A DNA stretch of 64,000 nt from Flagellimonas aquimarina (lineage in GTDB: Bacteria; Bacteroidota; Bacteroidia; Flavobacteriales; Flavobacteriaceae), in contig NZ_QGEG01000001.1 in NCBI RefSeq assembly GCF_003149745.1, positions 1,116,001 to 1,180,000 on the forward strand, in the 5' to 3' direction. The notes below the pieces were generated by a model. That model had not been told where the DNA came from and did no database searches. It saw only the letters and a program-made list of their open reading frames with translations. The translations under genes were made by a program, and so were the position numbers. Below, piece after piece: positions 53,237-63,386 of this stretch (position 1 is its first letter; every line of letters starts with the position of its first letter).

Positions 53237-54568
53237 TTATTTAGTCATTTTAAGTTTGTCCATAACAAATCTGCCCAAATCACGTCCTTGTTTTACTCCA
53301 ACATTCACTGCTTTTCTGTAGTGAATTCCACCATACATTCTGCTTATGGCAGCTTCGTCTGCTGCTTGTTTAAAGGAAGTGAACGAACGAACGGGAAGTC
53401 CGTAAGGAACCTCGGTATCGTCATCAAAAGCAAAATCATCTCCAAAAATATCGGTGAGAGCAACTGCGGCTGCACCAGATACCACGCTGTGTCCGCTGGT
53501 ATATTCAGGAAATGGAGGTGTTTGTAAAATAGGGACCCAATTTTCATCTATGTGCTCATTGATGAGTGTTTCTGGTCGTACTAGATTACTTCTGTATTTT
53601 TCATCCCAGCAGCTTATGAAAGCATCCATCATGGCAATCGAAGCTTTGGTATAGGCATAAACAGTTTTGCCCACATCAGCATTGGATTTTCTACTGGCAA
53701 TTTTTGTTATGCCGATCCAGTGCGCTCCTGGAGTAATTTTTTTGGTTGCAAACATTAAATGACCCCTAGTGACGGATACATAAGGATTACAGTCCCAAAA
53801 TTGAGCGATCTCAACTTCTTCTGAATCATCGCCAGCAGTGGTTATTTGATTGCTAATGTCGTATACTTCCTTTAGTTCTTTGAAGAAGTCAGAATCTTCT
53901 TCCATAGAAAATGGAGGAGGTGGAGTGGGCTTAAACTGACTCGCAGAGTCTATGACCAAAGGGCGTATTTTGTTCCAGTGGGGTTCAATTCCGGCCATGT
54001 AAGCTGGTGGAGTTGGTTGCCATCTTGATGGATTGTCCGTATTAACCGTAAACTTGGGCATGGTACGGGTCTGACTGTAATTATCTTCGTTCATCCATGT
54101 TGCAATATGCTCAGCAACTTCTAGGCCGTAGGATTTTGAGTTATTGAATTCCTCAGCATTTTTTCCTTCCCAAATGGAGTACAGACTGTCTCTGTAAACT
54201 TCGATTCTATCTTCAGAAAAAATAAGACGCTTACTTAGCTCTATATGTGCAATTAAAGCGGCCAATTCATGATTAATAGCTTCACCTCCTTTTGGAGTTG
54301 GAATTGCTTTTAAACCTCTAACCTGATTGGCCAAAGACAGGTATTCATTTTCTTGTAATGCCAAAATCTCAAAAGCGGCTATGTTTGGATAAGCAAATAT
54401 TCTACTTGCCACAGGTGGAGAAAAAATATCATGTATCATTACCTCTGTTACCTTGTCAACTGAGCCATGAAAATCTTCAGGGGTAATAGTGATTGGTTGA
54501 CTTTCTTTTGTACAAGAAAAAAGAAAAGCTGTAAATAGAAGTAGTAAGCTGATTTGTCCTTTCATCAT
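53237..54568 (-). CDS. Vanadium-dependent haloperoxidase/PAP2-family lipoprotein
   Basis: A 443-residue lipoprotein (lipobox FLFSCTKES, Cys19 from the first Met) with the vanadate/phosphate-binding triad of the PAP2/haloperoxidase clan. KYRSNLVRP fits Kx6RP (near residue 320). YTSGHS (near 360) fits SGH. SRMYGGIHYRKA fits SRx5H (near 415), with Ala at the position four after the His, where haloperoxidases often have Asp. It may oxidise halides or act as a phosphatase; this is undecided. It follows two FG-GAP/ASPIC lipoprotein genes in the operon. Confidence 0.87.
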   Translation of the reverse strand: MMKGQISLLLLFTAFLFSCTKESQPITITPEDFHGSVDKVTEVMIHDIFSPPVASRIFAYPNIAAFEILALQENEYLSLANQVRGLKAIPTPKGGEAINHELAALIAHIELSKRLIFSEDRIEVYRDSLYSIWEGKNAEEFNNSKSYGLEVAEHIATWMNEDNYSQTRTMPKFTVNTDNPSRWQPTPPAYMAGIEPHWNKIRPLVIDSASQFKPTPPPPFSMEEDSDFFKELKEVYDISNQITTAGDDSEEVEIAQFWDCNPYVSVTRGHLMFATKKITPGAHWIGITKIASRKSNADVGKTVYAYTKASIAMMDAFISCWDEKYRSNLVRPETLINEHIDENWVPILQTPPFPEYTSGHSVVSGAAAVALTDIFGDDFAFDDDTEVPYGLPVRSFTSFKQAADEAAISRMYGGIHYRKAVNVGVKQGRDLGRFVMDKLKMTK

Positions 54569-54577
54569 TAAATAGTT

Positions 54578-57500
54578 TTATTTCTGTACCCTATATATTT
54601 GGGCTTTGTCATTATTAAGCGTTACTAAAAGATAGGTTTCTTTATTGGTTGTGATTATGTCTAGGTTCCTTATTGATTTCTGAGCAAGGTCCAAGCCCAG
54701 TTTATCACCCAAAATTATATCATTTTCATTAGTTATCAATGCTCCTGGGAAAGAATCGAATCTTCCTTGAAAAGGTGTAACCCCAAAGTAGTTTCCTGCG
54801 ACTAAAACCTCGTTTTTGGAATCACCATCAAAATCATGGGATAAGAAGGATTTTATAGGCGATACCTGTAACTCTGCTTTGAAGGGCACAAAAGTGAATT
54901 TGTTATCTATATTCTTTAAATAACCAGAGCGCAGCTCATGAACTTCCAAGATTTTTGCTTTGTTAAGAATTGTCTTGTCAAAAAGTTGTTCCATGGTTTT
55001 CCCTGCAAAATCTTTATAGGCATTGAATTTTTTTCGGAGAAAAACTAATTGTCCAGATAATTCGTCTAGACCCAAAATAGGATAATATTCACCATTTTTA
55101 TGAGTGGCAATGATTGTTTCGGTGCTTCCATTTTCATCAAAATCTGAAAAGAACATTTTCATCGGGGTCACTTCCGACGCGCTAAACTTTGAGTTTGACC
55201 CCCAATTACCAAGCAAGTAATCCATATCTCCATCTGAATCAATATCAAAGGGTTCAATGGTTTGCCAGAGACCTTTTAAAGGACTATCCAAAAGGTCAAC
55301 TTCGTTAAAACTCCCGTTGGAATTTTTATAGAACCTAGGAGCCATCCATCCTCCTATTAAGATTAGATCACTAAGTCCGTCATTGTCAAAATCAGTCCAA
55401 ACAGCATCCGTGATCATTCCGGCACTTTGCAATTGGGCATTTTCCATAATTGAAAAATCACCACCTTCATTTATGAGCATGTATGAATTGGGAATTTCTC
55501 CAAACTTAGATGTAACAGTATTACTGCCTACAAAAAGGTCTAAATCTCCGTCGTTATCAAAATCATTGGCTTTTACAACAGATGTATTTTCAAAGAAATC
55601 TGGTAGATTGGATTTTACATAAGATGTGTCGGTTTTAATAAAATAGCTATCTAGCAAAGGCTTGGCCTTTCCAGAGAAATCTGCGCCTCCTGAACCTAAA
55701 AACACGTCGTTTTTTCCGTCTCCGTTAAAATCCTTTATTAGTGCAACCACATCTTCCTTAACCGAGTCCTTTTGTAGCTCAGGAAATGTTTGCTCCACAA
55801 ATGATGTATCCTGTTGGACATAGATCTTGGAAGGAAAGAATTTTGCTCCACCAAAAAATATATCTTCTTTTCCATCTCCATTCAAATCTCCTATGGCAGT
55901 GGCCGGACCTAAATCAGATACACGGTAAGGAATGAGCTTCTCTCTATTAAAGTCGATATGATTGTCCTCTATATGTGTAAAATCTACACCTAAATTATCA
56001 TCTATTTTTTTGAAAAGCATTTTAGGTTCAATCGACTTGTAGCTAAAAGGTTTTGTGTTCTCTGGCCTTACTTGTAGAGTTTGATTGGTCGCGATGTCTA
56101 CAAGAGTTTGATATGACTTATCTGGCCAAACAATTTTTAGCGAATCAACTTTTTGGGTATTCCCGTACCCAAAGTGTATAAGAGGTTCTGAGCTTGACTG
56201 AAACCCTCGACTGGTGTAGAGTTCTTTGTATTGAAGAGTACCCTTGTGATACGAATAAACTTTTGTTCCAATACCAAAGAGATTCTTTTCTCTAAATGTG
56301 AGTCGAATTTTTAGGTAGTTCGCACTTGTATTGGTCTTATTTACATAAATAGTGGCAGGTGCATTTATGTTATTGGCAACTAAATCCAGATCTCCATCGT
56401 TATCTAAATCTCCATAAGCGGTAGCTCCTGATATTAAAGTGTCTTTGGTAATCCAATTATCAGATTTATTTTCAAACTGGAGATTTGCACTTCCCTTAAA
56501 AACTGCATTAGGTAATGCCCCGGAAGGCATCATGTTAAGTGCTTCTTGATCTACGAGTTTTGTATTGTCCAGTTTCTTTTGGATCTGTTCGTTGGAAATA
56601 AAACGGATATAGTCCAAATCATTTGGACGTTTTGGAATTCCGTTGGAAACAAATAAATCCTGTTCCCCATCCTGGTCATAATCGCTAAATAGAGCACTCC
56701 AGCTCCAATCTGTGGCTGCAACTCCACTAAGTAATGCAGTCTCAAGATAATTACCGCCATGTTGGTTTACATAAAGCATATTTCTTGTAAACTGATAATG
56801 ATACCCATAGCGCTCGGTCCTAAGTCGTTGAACTTGTATATTATCATCTCCTTCTGAAGATTTCAATGGAATTTCATCTTCAGGAAGCATATCTAAAGAG
56901 ATTAGATCTGGCAAACCATCATGATTTATATCTGCAACATCACTTCCCATAGAGAATCTACTGGTATGTCCAAAGTGTTTTCTAAGACTTTCGGTAAACG
57001 TCCCATCACCATTATTTAAATAGTAATAATCGTCTTCATGAAAGTCATTCCCTATATAAAGGTCTGGATAACCATCTAAGTTAAAGTCGGAAACAGCTAT
57101 GCCCAATCCATATCCATTTATTCCGCCATAAATTCCAGCTTCCTCACTGACCTCTGTAAATTTTCCGCCATCGTTTCTAAGCAGTTTGTCTCCTGTTTCA
57201 AAATTCCTTGTATAACGTAAATCTACTCTGCCAAATGACTCTTGGGTATGTACTGCATGGTTTAATAGATAAAGGTCCAAATCTCCATCAAGGTCGTAGT
57301 CCAAAAAAGCTCCAGAGGAACTATACGAGTCAAAATCCAATCCATATTTAGCGGCGCTTTCTGTAAAGGTGTTGTCCCCATTATTTATGAACAGTTCATT
57401 GTGACCCTCAAATCCATTAATGCCAACTACAGCGCACACATAAATATCTAAAAAACCATCCCCGTTTACATCTCCCATTATTGTACCGGTATTCCACGAA

Positions 57501-57820
57501 CTCTTTCCTTGAATACCTGCGGTTTCTGATATATCTTCAAATTTTAAATCACCTTTGTTCAAATACAATGCGTTTTTCACTTGGTTTCCTGAAAAGAAAA
57601 TATCCTGCAGGCCATCATTGTTGATATCCCCAATGGCTGTCCCCCCGCCATTATAAAAGTAGAGATAGTCCAAAATGTTCAAATCGTCTGATTCTGTAAG
57701 GGTATTGGAAAAGGAAACCCCAGTATCTTTGGCAGATGGGTTTGAGAAAAGCTCACCTTCTTTTTTTCCACAACCTAAAACAAATAGGAAGAGGAGAGAT
57801 AAAGAAATGTATTTATTCAT
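54578..57820 (-). CDS. FG-GAP/VCBS-ASPIC surface lipoprotein (second of pair)
   Basis: A 1080-residue lipoprotein (lipobox FVLGCGKKE, Cys17). Residues about 55-470 and 610-880 contain FG-GAP/VCBS-type repeats with calcium-binding loops of the DxNxDGxxD kind, such as GDINNDGLQDI and DVNGDGFLDI. These build a beta-propeller. Between them lies an ASPIC/UnbV domain (about 500-575) with SRGFQSSSEPLIHFGYG and IVWPDKSYQ. The role is likely surface binding or adhesion. It starts inside the last 8 bases of the paralogue at 57813-61118, so it is translationally coupled. Confidence 0.88.
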   Translation of the reverse strand: MNKYISLSLLFLFVLGCGKKEGELFSNPSAKDTGVSFSNTLTESDDLNILDYLYFYNGGGTAIGDINNDGLQDIFFSGNQVKNALYLNKGDLKFEDISETAGIQGKSSWNTGTIMGDVNGDGFLDIYVCAVVGINGFEGHNELFINNGDNTFTESAAKYGLDFDSYSSSGAFLDYDLDGDLDLYLLNHAVHTQESFGRVDLRYTRNFETGDKLLRNDGGKFTEVSEEAGIYGGINGYGLGIAVSDFNLDGYPDLYIGNDFHEDDYYYLNNGDGTFTESLRKHFGHTSRFSMGSDVADINHDGLPDLISLDMLPEDEIPLKSSEGDDNIQVQRLRTERYGYHYQFTRNMLYVNQHGGNYLETALLSGVAATDWSWSALFSDYDQDGEQDLFVSNGIPKRPNDLDYIRFISNEQIQKKLDNTKLVDQEALNMMPSGALPNAVFKGSANLQFENKSDNWITKDTLISGATAYGDLDNDGDLDLVANNINAPATIYVNKTNTSANYLKIRLTFREKNLFGIGTKVYSYHKGTLQYKELYTSRGFQSSSEPLIHFGYGNTQKVDSLKIVWPDKSYQTLVDIATNQTLQVRPENTKPFSYKSIEPKMLFKKIDDNLGVDFTHIEDNHIDFNREKLIPYRVSDLGPATAIGDLNGDGKEDIFFGGAKFFPSKIYVQQDTSFVEQTFPELQKDSVKEDVVALIKDFNGDGKNDVFLGSGGADFSGKAKPLLDSYFIKTDTSYVKSNLPDFFENTSVVKANDFDNDGDLDLFVGSNTVTSKFGEIPNSYMLINEGGDFSIMENAQLQSAGMITDAVWTDFDNDGLSDLILIGGWMAPRFYKNSNGSFNEVDLLDSPLKGLWQTIEPFDIDSDGDMDYLLGNWGSNSKFSASEVTPMKMFFSDFDENGSTETIIATHKNGEYYPILGLDELSGQLVFLRKKFNAYKDFAGKTMEQLFDKTILNKAKILEVHELRSGYLKNIDNKFTFVPFKAELQVSPIKSFLSHDFDGDSKNEVLVAGNYFGVTPFQGRFDSFPGALITNENDIILGDKLGLDLAQKSIRNLDIITTNKETYLLVTLNNDKAQIYRVQK

Positions 57821-60800
57821 TTTGAGTTTTTTCTAAAAACAAAGGGGCGGAATTGTTAATCCCAATTATATAATATACCCTCTGGTTAATGATTATTTTT
57901 TTGATGCTCCTAGCTGGACCGGATATGTTAACTCCTACGTTTTTTGCCCATTGAAAACCGTTTTCTGCAAAACGCAAAAGTATGCCATGTGATGCATCCA
58001 TCCTACCTAGTTGAGTGCTAATTTCATAGTTGTTGCCAACGGCAAGAATATCTTTATGGCCATCATTGTCAAAGTCATCCGCAACCATATCATTGATTGT
58101 TGAAACCTGTGCCATAATGGGTAGTTCAATTTTTTTGAATGTATTATCTCCAGTGTTTTCAAAATAACAGCTAGAAAGCTCATAAACCTTTTTCTGCTGT
58201 GCGTTTTTAAGATTCTTGGAACCAAATAGATCTTCCACAGAGGCTTTTGCAAAACTTTCATAAGAAAGGAACTTCTTATTTAAAAAGGGCATTTGTTTTA
58301 CCAGTTCATCTTTGGAAGTGAACGGTGTTTCTTTTTCATTATAGAAATAGGTGACCAAAGGTTCTATAGAACCATTACTGTCAAAATCATAATTGTAAAG
58401 TGTAATCGGTTTTTTTATGGATGCTGTTAGTTTACTGTTGTTCCCCCAATTTCCTGCCACCAAATCCAAATCCCCATCGTTGTCAAAATCCTCGGCAACG
58501 ATTGAATTCCAAAAACCATGGGTTTTATCCAATCCATTGTTTAAAACCAATTCCATTTTTTCACCATCGTTCATAAAAATTGAAATCGGCATCCAATCAC
58601 CAACCGCAATAAGGTCTTTGAACCCGTTTCCATCCAAATCTGACCAAATTATATCTTTGACATTGCCTATGGTTTTAAGGTCAGGACAAATACTGGCGGT
58701 AACATCTTTAAAAACACCGTTTCCAGTATTTTTAAATAAATACTGTGTTGCAGTAGTTCCAAATTGCTGAGGTACTTGATCAGAAGTAATGCTAATGTCC
58801 GTATGGCCATCCCCATCAAAATCCACTGCGGCAACTTTAGAGGCATTTAGCTCCACTCCTTCAAATGCTTTGGAATCTTTTACATATGTACCATTTTGAT
58901 TTAGGTAAAGCCTTGGTTGTATTCTATTAGAAGATTTAAACTCATTGCCTGCGCTTACTACCACCAAGTCTTGAAAACCATTTCCATTGGCATCAAAAAA
59001 AACATGCGAAATGTCTTCATTAAATGCATCTTCTGAAAAAACGTCTTCTTGTTCTTCAATAAATGAGCCATCAATAGTCTGAACAAAGAGTTTAGAGGGT
59101 TGAGCTTTTGCTCCAGAAATAAAAATATCTTGCAGGTCATCGTTATTTACATCTGCGACTGAGATTGAAGGCCCTTCATTTGTATTGGCAAAAAGTGCTA
59201 AGGGCGCCAGGTCAAAATCATAAGTGGGCTGTTCTTTATGAACAAAAGAAACTACGCTGTCCTTTTGTTCAAAAAACAAAGGTTGAGCCCCATTTCCTTT
59301 AGCATAAAAGTTGCCTTTTGCATTCTTTTCCAAAACATCTAGTCCACCTGAGTTAACTGATTTGAATTTTTGGTATTTTCCGCTGGGCCAAATAATGGTA
59401 AGAGAATCTAAAATTGAATCCTTGCCTATTCCTAAATGGAGCGTATTGGGAACAGCAGATAAATACCCCCTGCTCACAAAATTCTCTAGGGTTAATGTTT
59501 CGTTATTGGTATGTGCAATTAGCTTGACGCCTATACCGAACTTATTTTTTTTGCCTCCTTTTAAGGTTACTTTAATTGAGTTGTGATTTGGTTTTGAATT
59601 AAGGGTGTTTTCTAGAATATAAGCTTCATCATTAACATTGTTCACTACTAAGTCTAGGTCGCCATCATTGTCTAAATCAGCGTAGGCACATCCATTACTA
59701 TATGAATTCTCTTTGATGGACCACGAATCGGTAACATCTTGAAAAGTGAGGTCGCCCTTATTTTTAAAGAAATAGTTAGGAACCTTTTTTTCTGGCAGTT
59801 CTTTGATGAAGGCCATTTCCTTTTCAGACATGCCCTCTTTAATTTGCTTTTGAATCTTATCATTCGCAATAAAGCTGATAAAGTCCATGTCATTGGTTGC
59901 ACCTTTTATGCCATTGGAAATGAAAACATCTTTATGACCATCGTTGTCAAAATCAGCAAAAAGGGATCCCCATGACCACTCGGATGCAGAAATACCGCTC
60001 AAATTTGCAATTTCACTAAAGTTTGTATTTCCAAGATTAAGGTGTAGCGTATTTTGCATGTATTGTGGGGCAAAACCGTTCTTCAAATATTGTTGATATA
60101 CAGGGAATGCATATTCCAATCCAGAAGTTTTATAGGTCTCTAAATTCTCCGGTAACATATCCAAAGAAATGATATCTGTTAATCCATCATTGTTAATGTC
60201 CGCAATATCATTGCCCATAGAGAAATGAGAAGTGTGGCCTAACTTGGTCTGGTCTTGAGAAATAACCTCTATAAAAGCCCCGTTCTTTTGGTTGATATAG
60301 AGATAGTCGTTTTCAAAAAAGTCGTTGCCCACATAAATATCTGGGTAACCATCATTGTTAACATCACTAACCCCTAAACCAAGACCATATCCAATACCGC
60401 CTTGAAAAATACCGGCTTCTTTTGAAACATCAACGAAGCTTCCATTGTCATTTCTATATAAAACATCACCAGAAAGAGAATCTATTTGCTTTCTCTTTAC
60501 TCCTTTTCCATATGATCTATTTGGATTGACTGAATGATTGAGCAAATACATATCCAAATCTCCATCAACGTCGTAATCAAAAAATGCTGCTTGTGTTGAG
60601 AATCCTGAGAAGTCAAGATTGTATTTTGATGCTTCTTCTTTAAAGCTAGGCACTCCTTTGTCATCGATTCCTTGATTGACATAGAGTAGATTCTTTCCTT
60701 TTATTTTTTTGAAGTTTCCAACCTTACATATATAAATGTCTAATAATCCATCATTGTTAATGTCAACGTGGGTTACACCTGTTGTCCATCCATTGCTGTT

Positions 60801-61118
60801 GTTAATACCGGCCGTTTTGGTAACTTCTTCAAATTTAAAACCGCCTTTGTTTATGTAAAGCTTGTCCGCATTTTGGTTTGAGGTAAAATACAAATCTACT
60901 AGGCCATCATTGTTAAAATCCCCGGCAGCAACTCCTGCACCGTTATAGTAGTACAGATAGGTAAGAATATTGAGTTCTGGAGTATCCTTAAGCTCGTTTT
61001 TAAATGCAATGCCCGTATGTGCAGAAGTTCTTTTTTTAAAAAAGCTCTCCGTATGGTTTTTAGAACAACCACCGCCCAGTAAAATAACACTAAAGAAAAT
61101 CCAGTAGATTCTTCCCAT
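57813..61118 (-). CDS. FG-GAP/VCBS-ASPIC surface lipoprotein (first of pair)
   Basis: A 1101-residue lipoprotein (lipobox LGGGCSKNH, Cys18), paralogous along its whole length to the next gene. FG-GAP/VCBS repeats with DxNxDGxxD loops (GDFNNDGLVDLYF, DINNDGLLDIYI) flank an ASPIC/UnbV domain (about 510-585) with SRGYLSAVPNTLHLGIG and IIWPSGKYQ. It heads the five-gene minus-strand operon. The 183-base region between it and the divergent symporter gene must hold both promoters. Surface location is inferred. Confidence 0.88.
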   Translation of the reverse strand: MGRIYWIFFSVILLGGGCSKNHTESFFKKRTSAHTGIAFKNELKDTPELNILTYLYYYNGAGVAAGDFNNDGLVDLYFTSNQNADKLYINKGGFKFEEVTKTAGINNSNGWTTGVTHVDINNDGLLDIYICKVGNFKKIKGKNLLYVNQGIDDKGVPSFKEEASKYNLDFSGFSTQAAFFDYDVDGDLDMYLLNHSVNPNRSYGKGVKRKQIDSLSGDVLYRNDNGSFVDVSKEAGIFQGGIGYGLGLGVSDVNNDGYPDIYVGNDFFENDYLYINQKNGAFIEVISQDQTKLGHTSHFSMGNDIADINNDGLTDIISLDMLPENLETYKTSGLEYAFPVYQQYLKNGFAPQYMQNTLHLNLGNTNFSEIANLSGISASEWSWGSLFADFDNDGHKDVFISNGIKGATNDMDFISFIANDKIQKQIKEGMSEKEMAFIKELPEKKVPNYFFKNKGDLTFQDVTDSWSIKENSYSNGCAYADLDNDGDLDLVVNNVNDEAYILENTLNSKPNHNSIKVTLKGGKKNKFGIGVKLIAHTNNETLTLENFVSRGYLSAVPNTLHLGIGKDSILDSLTIIWPSGKYQKFKSVNSGGLDVLEKNAKGNFYAKGNGAQPLFFEQKDSVVSFVHKEQPTYDFDLAPLALFANTNEGPSISVADVNNDDLQDIFISGAKAQPSKLFVQTIDGSFIEEQEDVFSEDAFNEDISHVFFDANGNGFQDLVVVSAGNEFKSSNRIQPRLYLNQNGTYVKDSKAFEGVELNASKVAAVDFDGDGHTDISITSDQVPQQFGTTATQYLFKNTGNGVFKDVTASICPDLKTIGNVKDIIWSDLDGNGFKDLIAVGDWMPISIFMNDGEKMELVLNNGLDKTHGFWNSIVAEDFDNDGDLDLVAGNWGNNSKLTASIKKPITLYNYDFDSNGSIEPLVTYFYNEKETPFTSKDELVKQMPFLNKKFLSYESFAKASVEDLFGSKNLKNAQQKKVYELSSCYFENTGDNTFKKIELPIMAQVSTINDMVADDFDNDGHKDILAVGNNYEISTQLGRMDASHGILLRFAENGFQWAKNVGVNISGPARSIKKIIINQRVYYIIGINNSAPLFLEKTQNE

Positions 61119-61242
61119 TTTATCAAAATAGGGGGTAAGATAACCATTCCCTTAGTAACAAAGAAAGCCGAATTAGTTAATGTTTTATAGAAATTTATGT
61201 AACATATTTTAATGATTATATGGTATCTTATATTAGTAATTG

Positions 61243-61271
61243 TTGTTTTGACAAATAATCCAATATATTTA
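61243..61271 (+). promoter_or_regulatory. Probable promoter of the symporter gene
   Basis: TTG (61243-61245), an 18-base spacer and TATATTTA (61264-61271) match the Bacteroidota consensus except for the last base of the -7 element. It is 30 bases before the ATG. Confidence 0.45.
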
Positions 61272-61301
61272 TAAGCTATAAACAAACTGAACTAATTTAA
61301 T

Positions 61302-62888
61302 ATGTTGGGAATATTGTCTTTTCTAGGCTTCACTCTTTTGGTTGGGGTGATAGCATACTTAGCAACACGAAAAACGGATGAACGTTCTTCAGATGGATAT
61401 TTTTTGGGAGGACGTAGCCTAACCGCAGGAGTAATTGCTGGGTCCTTATTGCTTACTAATTTATCAACAGAACAGATAGTTGGGCTTAATGGCCAGGCGT
61501 ATTCAGAAGGAATTTTAGTAATGGCATGGGAAACTTTGGCTGCCATTGCAATGGTCGTCACCGCTGTATTTCTTTTGCCAAGGTATCTTAAAAGTGGTCT
61601 CACTACAGTACCGCAATTTTTGAAAGATAGATATGATACTACAACAAAGACAATAACTTCTGTTTTGTTTCTAACCGGATATGTGGTGGTGCTTTTGCCC
61701 ATTATTCTTTACTCTGGTTCTTTGGCAATAAGTACAATGTTTGACGTGCCCACTTTATTGGGAGTATCGGACAGTACGGCATTAAAAATATGTATTTGGG
61801 GAATTGGAATTATTGGCTCTATTTATGCAGTTTTTGGAGGGCTAAAAGCGGTAGCGGTATCAGACAGTATTAATGCAATTGGACTACTTATTGGTGGTAT
61901 TTTAATCCCAATATTTGGACTATATGCAATAGGCGATGGAAGTGTATTTGCAGGGATAGATATTTTGTATGATGAAAATCCTGAAAAGTTTAATTCTATA
62001 GGGGATTCCTCTGCTTCGGTGCCCTTTGCAACTATTTTTACTGGAATGATGTTGGTACAATTGTTTTATTGGGGAACAAACCAGCAGATAATACAACGGG
62101 CATTAGGCGCAAAAAATTTAAAAGAGGGCCAAAAAGGTCTTTTGTTAGGGTCTTTTATTAAGATTCTGGGACCGCTTATTGTTGTTTTGCCAGGAATTGT
62201 CGCCTATCATATGTTTCAAGGAAGTCTGGAGGTTCCAGATCAAGCGTACCCCGCGTTGGTGAATAAGGTTTTGCCAGATTACTTAATAGGCTTTTTTGCG
62301 GCAGTTTTGTTCGGTGCTATTTTGAGTTCTTTTAACAGTGTTCTTAATAGTTCTGTAACCCTTTTTGGAATTGATATTTACAAAGAGCATATTAACAAAG
62401 AGGCACCAGAACTTACAGTGGTTAAATACGGAAAGATATTTGGAATTGTTTTGGCCTTGGCCGCCATGTTCATAGCACCATTGATTGCTAATGCCGGAAG
62501 TCTTTTTGCCTATTTGCAGGAAGTAAACGGTATATATAGCATTCCTATTCTTACGATTATTGTGGTGGGTTATCTTACCAAAAAGGTGCCTGCAATAGCC
62601 GCTAAAATTGGTATTGTTTCGGGTTCATTGCTATATATACTAAGTCAGTTTATTCTAAAACCTTTTGTGTTTGGTGAAGATAACTACCCTCACTTTCTTC
62701 ATGTGATGGCAATACTTTTCGTTTTGAATATTTTGATTATGCTGTTGATTGGAAAACTTTATCCAAGAGAGGAGCCTTATGTGCAAAAATATACGGAACA
62801 GGTGGATATTCAGCCTTTTAAATATGTAAAAGAGGTTGGTATTGGAATATGTGTAGTAGTAATAGGAATCTATATCTATTTTGCATAA
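61302..62888 (+). CDS. Sodium:solute symporter (SSS/SLC5 family)
   Basis: A 528-residue inner-membrane transporter with about 14 helices. SSS features are GYFLGGRSLTAGVIAGSLLLTNLSTEQIVG near the N-terminus (the sodium-binding first helix), GGLKAVAVSDSINAIG near residue 185, and GTNQQIIQRALGAKN near 255, typical of SGLT-like members. The substrate is probably a sugar or similar solute, but cannot be set. It is divergent from the FG-GAP operon. Confidence 0.93.
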   Translation: MLGILSFLGFTLLVGVIAYLATRKTDERSSDGYFLGGRSLTAGVIAGSLLLTNLSTEQIVGLNGQAYSEGILVMAWETLAAIAMVVTAVFLLPRYLKSGLTTVPQFLKDRYDTTTKTITSVLFLTGYVVVLLPIILYSGSLAISTMFDVPTLLGVSDSTALKICIWGIGIIGSIYAVFGGLKAVAVSDSINAIGLLIGGILIPIFGLYAIGDGSVFAGIDILYDENPEKFNSIGDSSASVPFATIFTGMMLVQLFYWGTNQQIIQRALGAKNLKEGQKGLLLGSFIKILGPLIVVLPGIVAYHMFQGSLEVPDQAYPALVNKVLPDYLIGFFAAVLFGAILSSFNSVLNSSVTLFGIDIYKEHINKEAPELTVVKYGKIFGIVLALAAMFIAPLIANAGSLFAYLQEVNGIYSIPILTIIVVGYLTKKVPAIAAKIGIVSGSLLYILSQFILKPFVFGEDNYPHFLHVMAILFVLNILIMLLIGKLYPREEPYVQKYTEQVDIQPFKYVKEVGIGICVVVIGIYIYFA

Positions 62889-62916
62889 AGGGGATAGGAT
62901 ATTAAAAGGGAACAGC

Positions 62917-63384
62917 CTAGTCTTTTAGTGAATACCATTCAACATTGGTCAACACTTCCCTACGGCCTTTTTTCTGTGGGGCATAATTAATTGCTAGGTA
63001 ATTGACAATAGCCTCTTCTTGATTACCCAGGTCCCATAAATTCTGGGTTTCCTGCATCCAACGAATAGTGGCTATCCAGCCTTCTTTGGTCATCCTATTT
63101 TGTGTGACCAGTTTGGCAGAATGGCAATTGGTACAATTCTGAATCACCTCTGCGAGTCCTTCTTCATCCACAAATCCTGTCTCCATATGAATCCCATTTT
63201 CAATTTTCCCCTCAACTTGTGGTATGGCTATTATTTCAGTTTCTTCAGGTTTATTGTGGAGAATAGAAGGATTCAAAGCCACATAAATAAATGCAAAAAC
63301 AGCAATGCCAATTAAACCAAAAGCTATAATAAGCTTATGGTAAAGCCTGCGCACTTGTTGTTTGAATTTATTTTCGTGGGACAT
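62917..63384 (-). CDS. Monohaem cytochrome c, probable sulfite dehydrogenase subunit
   Basis: A 155-residue membrane-anchored cytochrome. One helix lies at about residues 18-36, and the haem site CTNCH is at 84-88. Met98 in NRMTKEGW or Met109 in RWMQETQ may be the distal ligand. It starts 2 bases after the molybdoenzyme gene ends, so it is likely the electron acceptor subunit, as SorB is for SorA. It would pass electrons from sulfite oxidation to the respiratory chain. Confidence 0.88.
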   Translation of the reverse strand: MSHENKFKQQVRRLYHKLIIAFGLIGIAVFAFIYVALNPSILHNKPEETEIIAIPQVEGKIENGIHMETGFVDEEGLAEVIQNCTNCHSAKLVTQNRMTKEGWIATIRWMQETQNLWDLGNQEEAIVNYLAINYAPQKKGRREVLTNVEWYSLKD

Positions 63385-63386
63385 TG

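Noticed and set aside
61292..61702. 136-residue minus-strand frame over the symporter start
   Set aside because: It is antisense to the conserved first helices of the SSS symporter. It has no family-like features.
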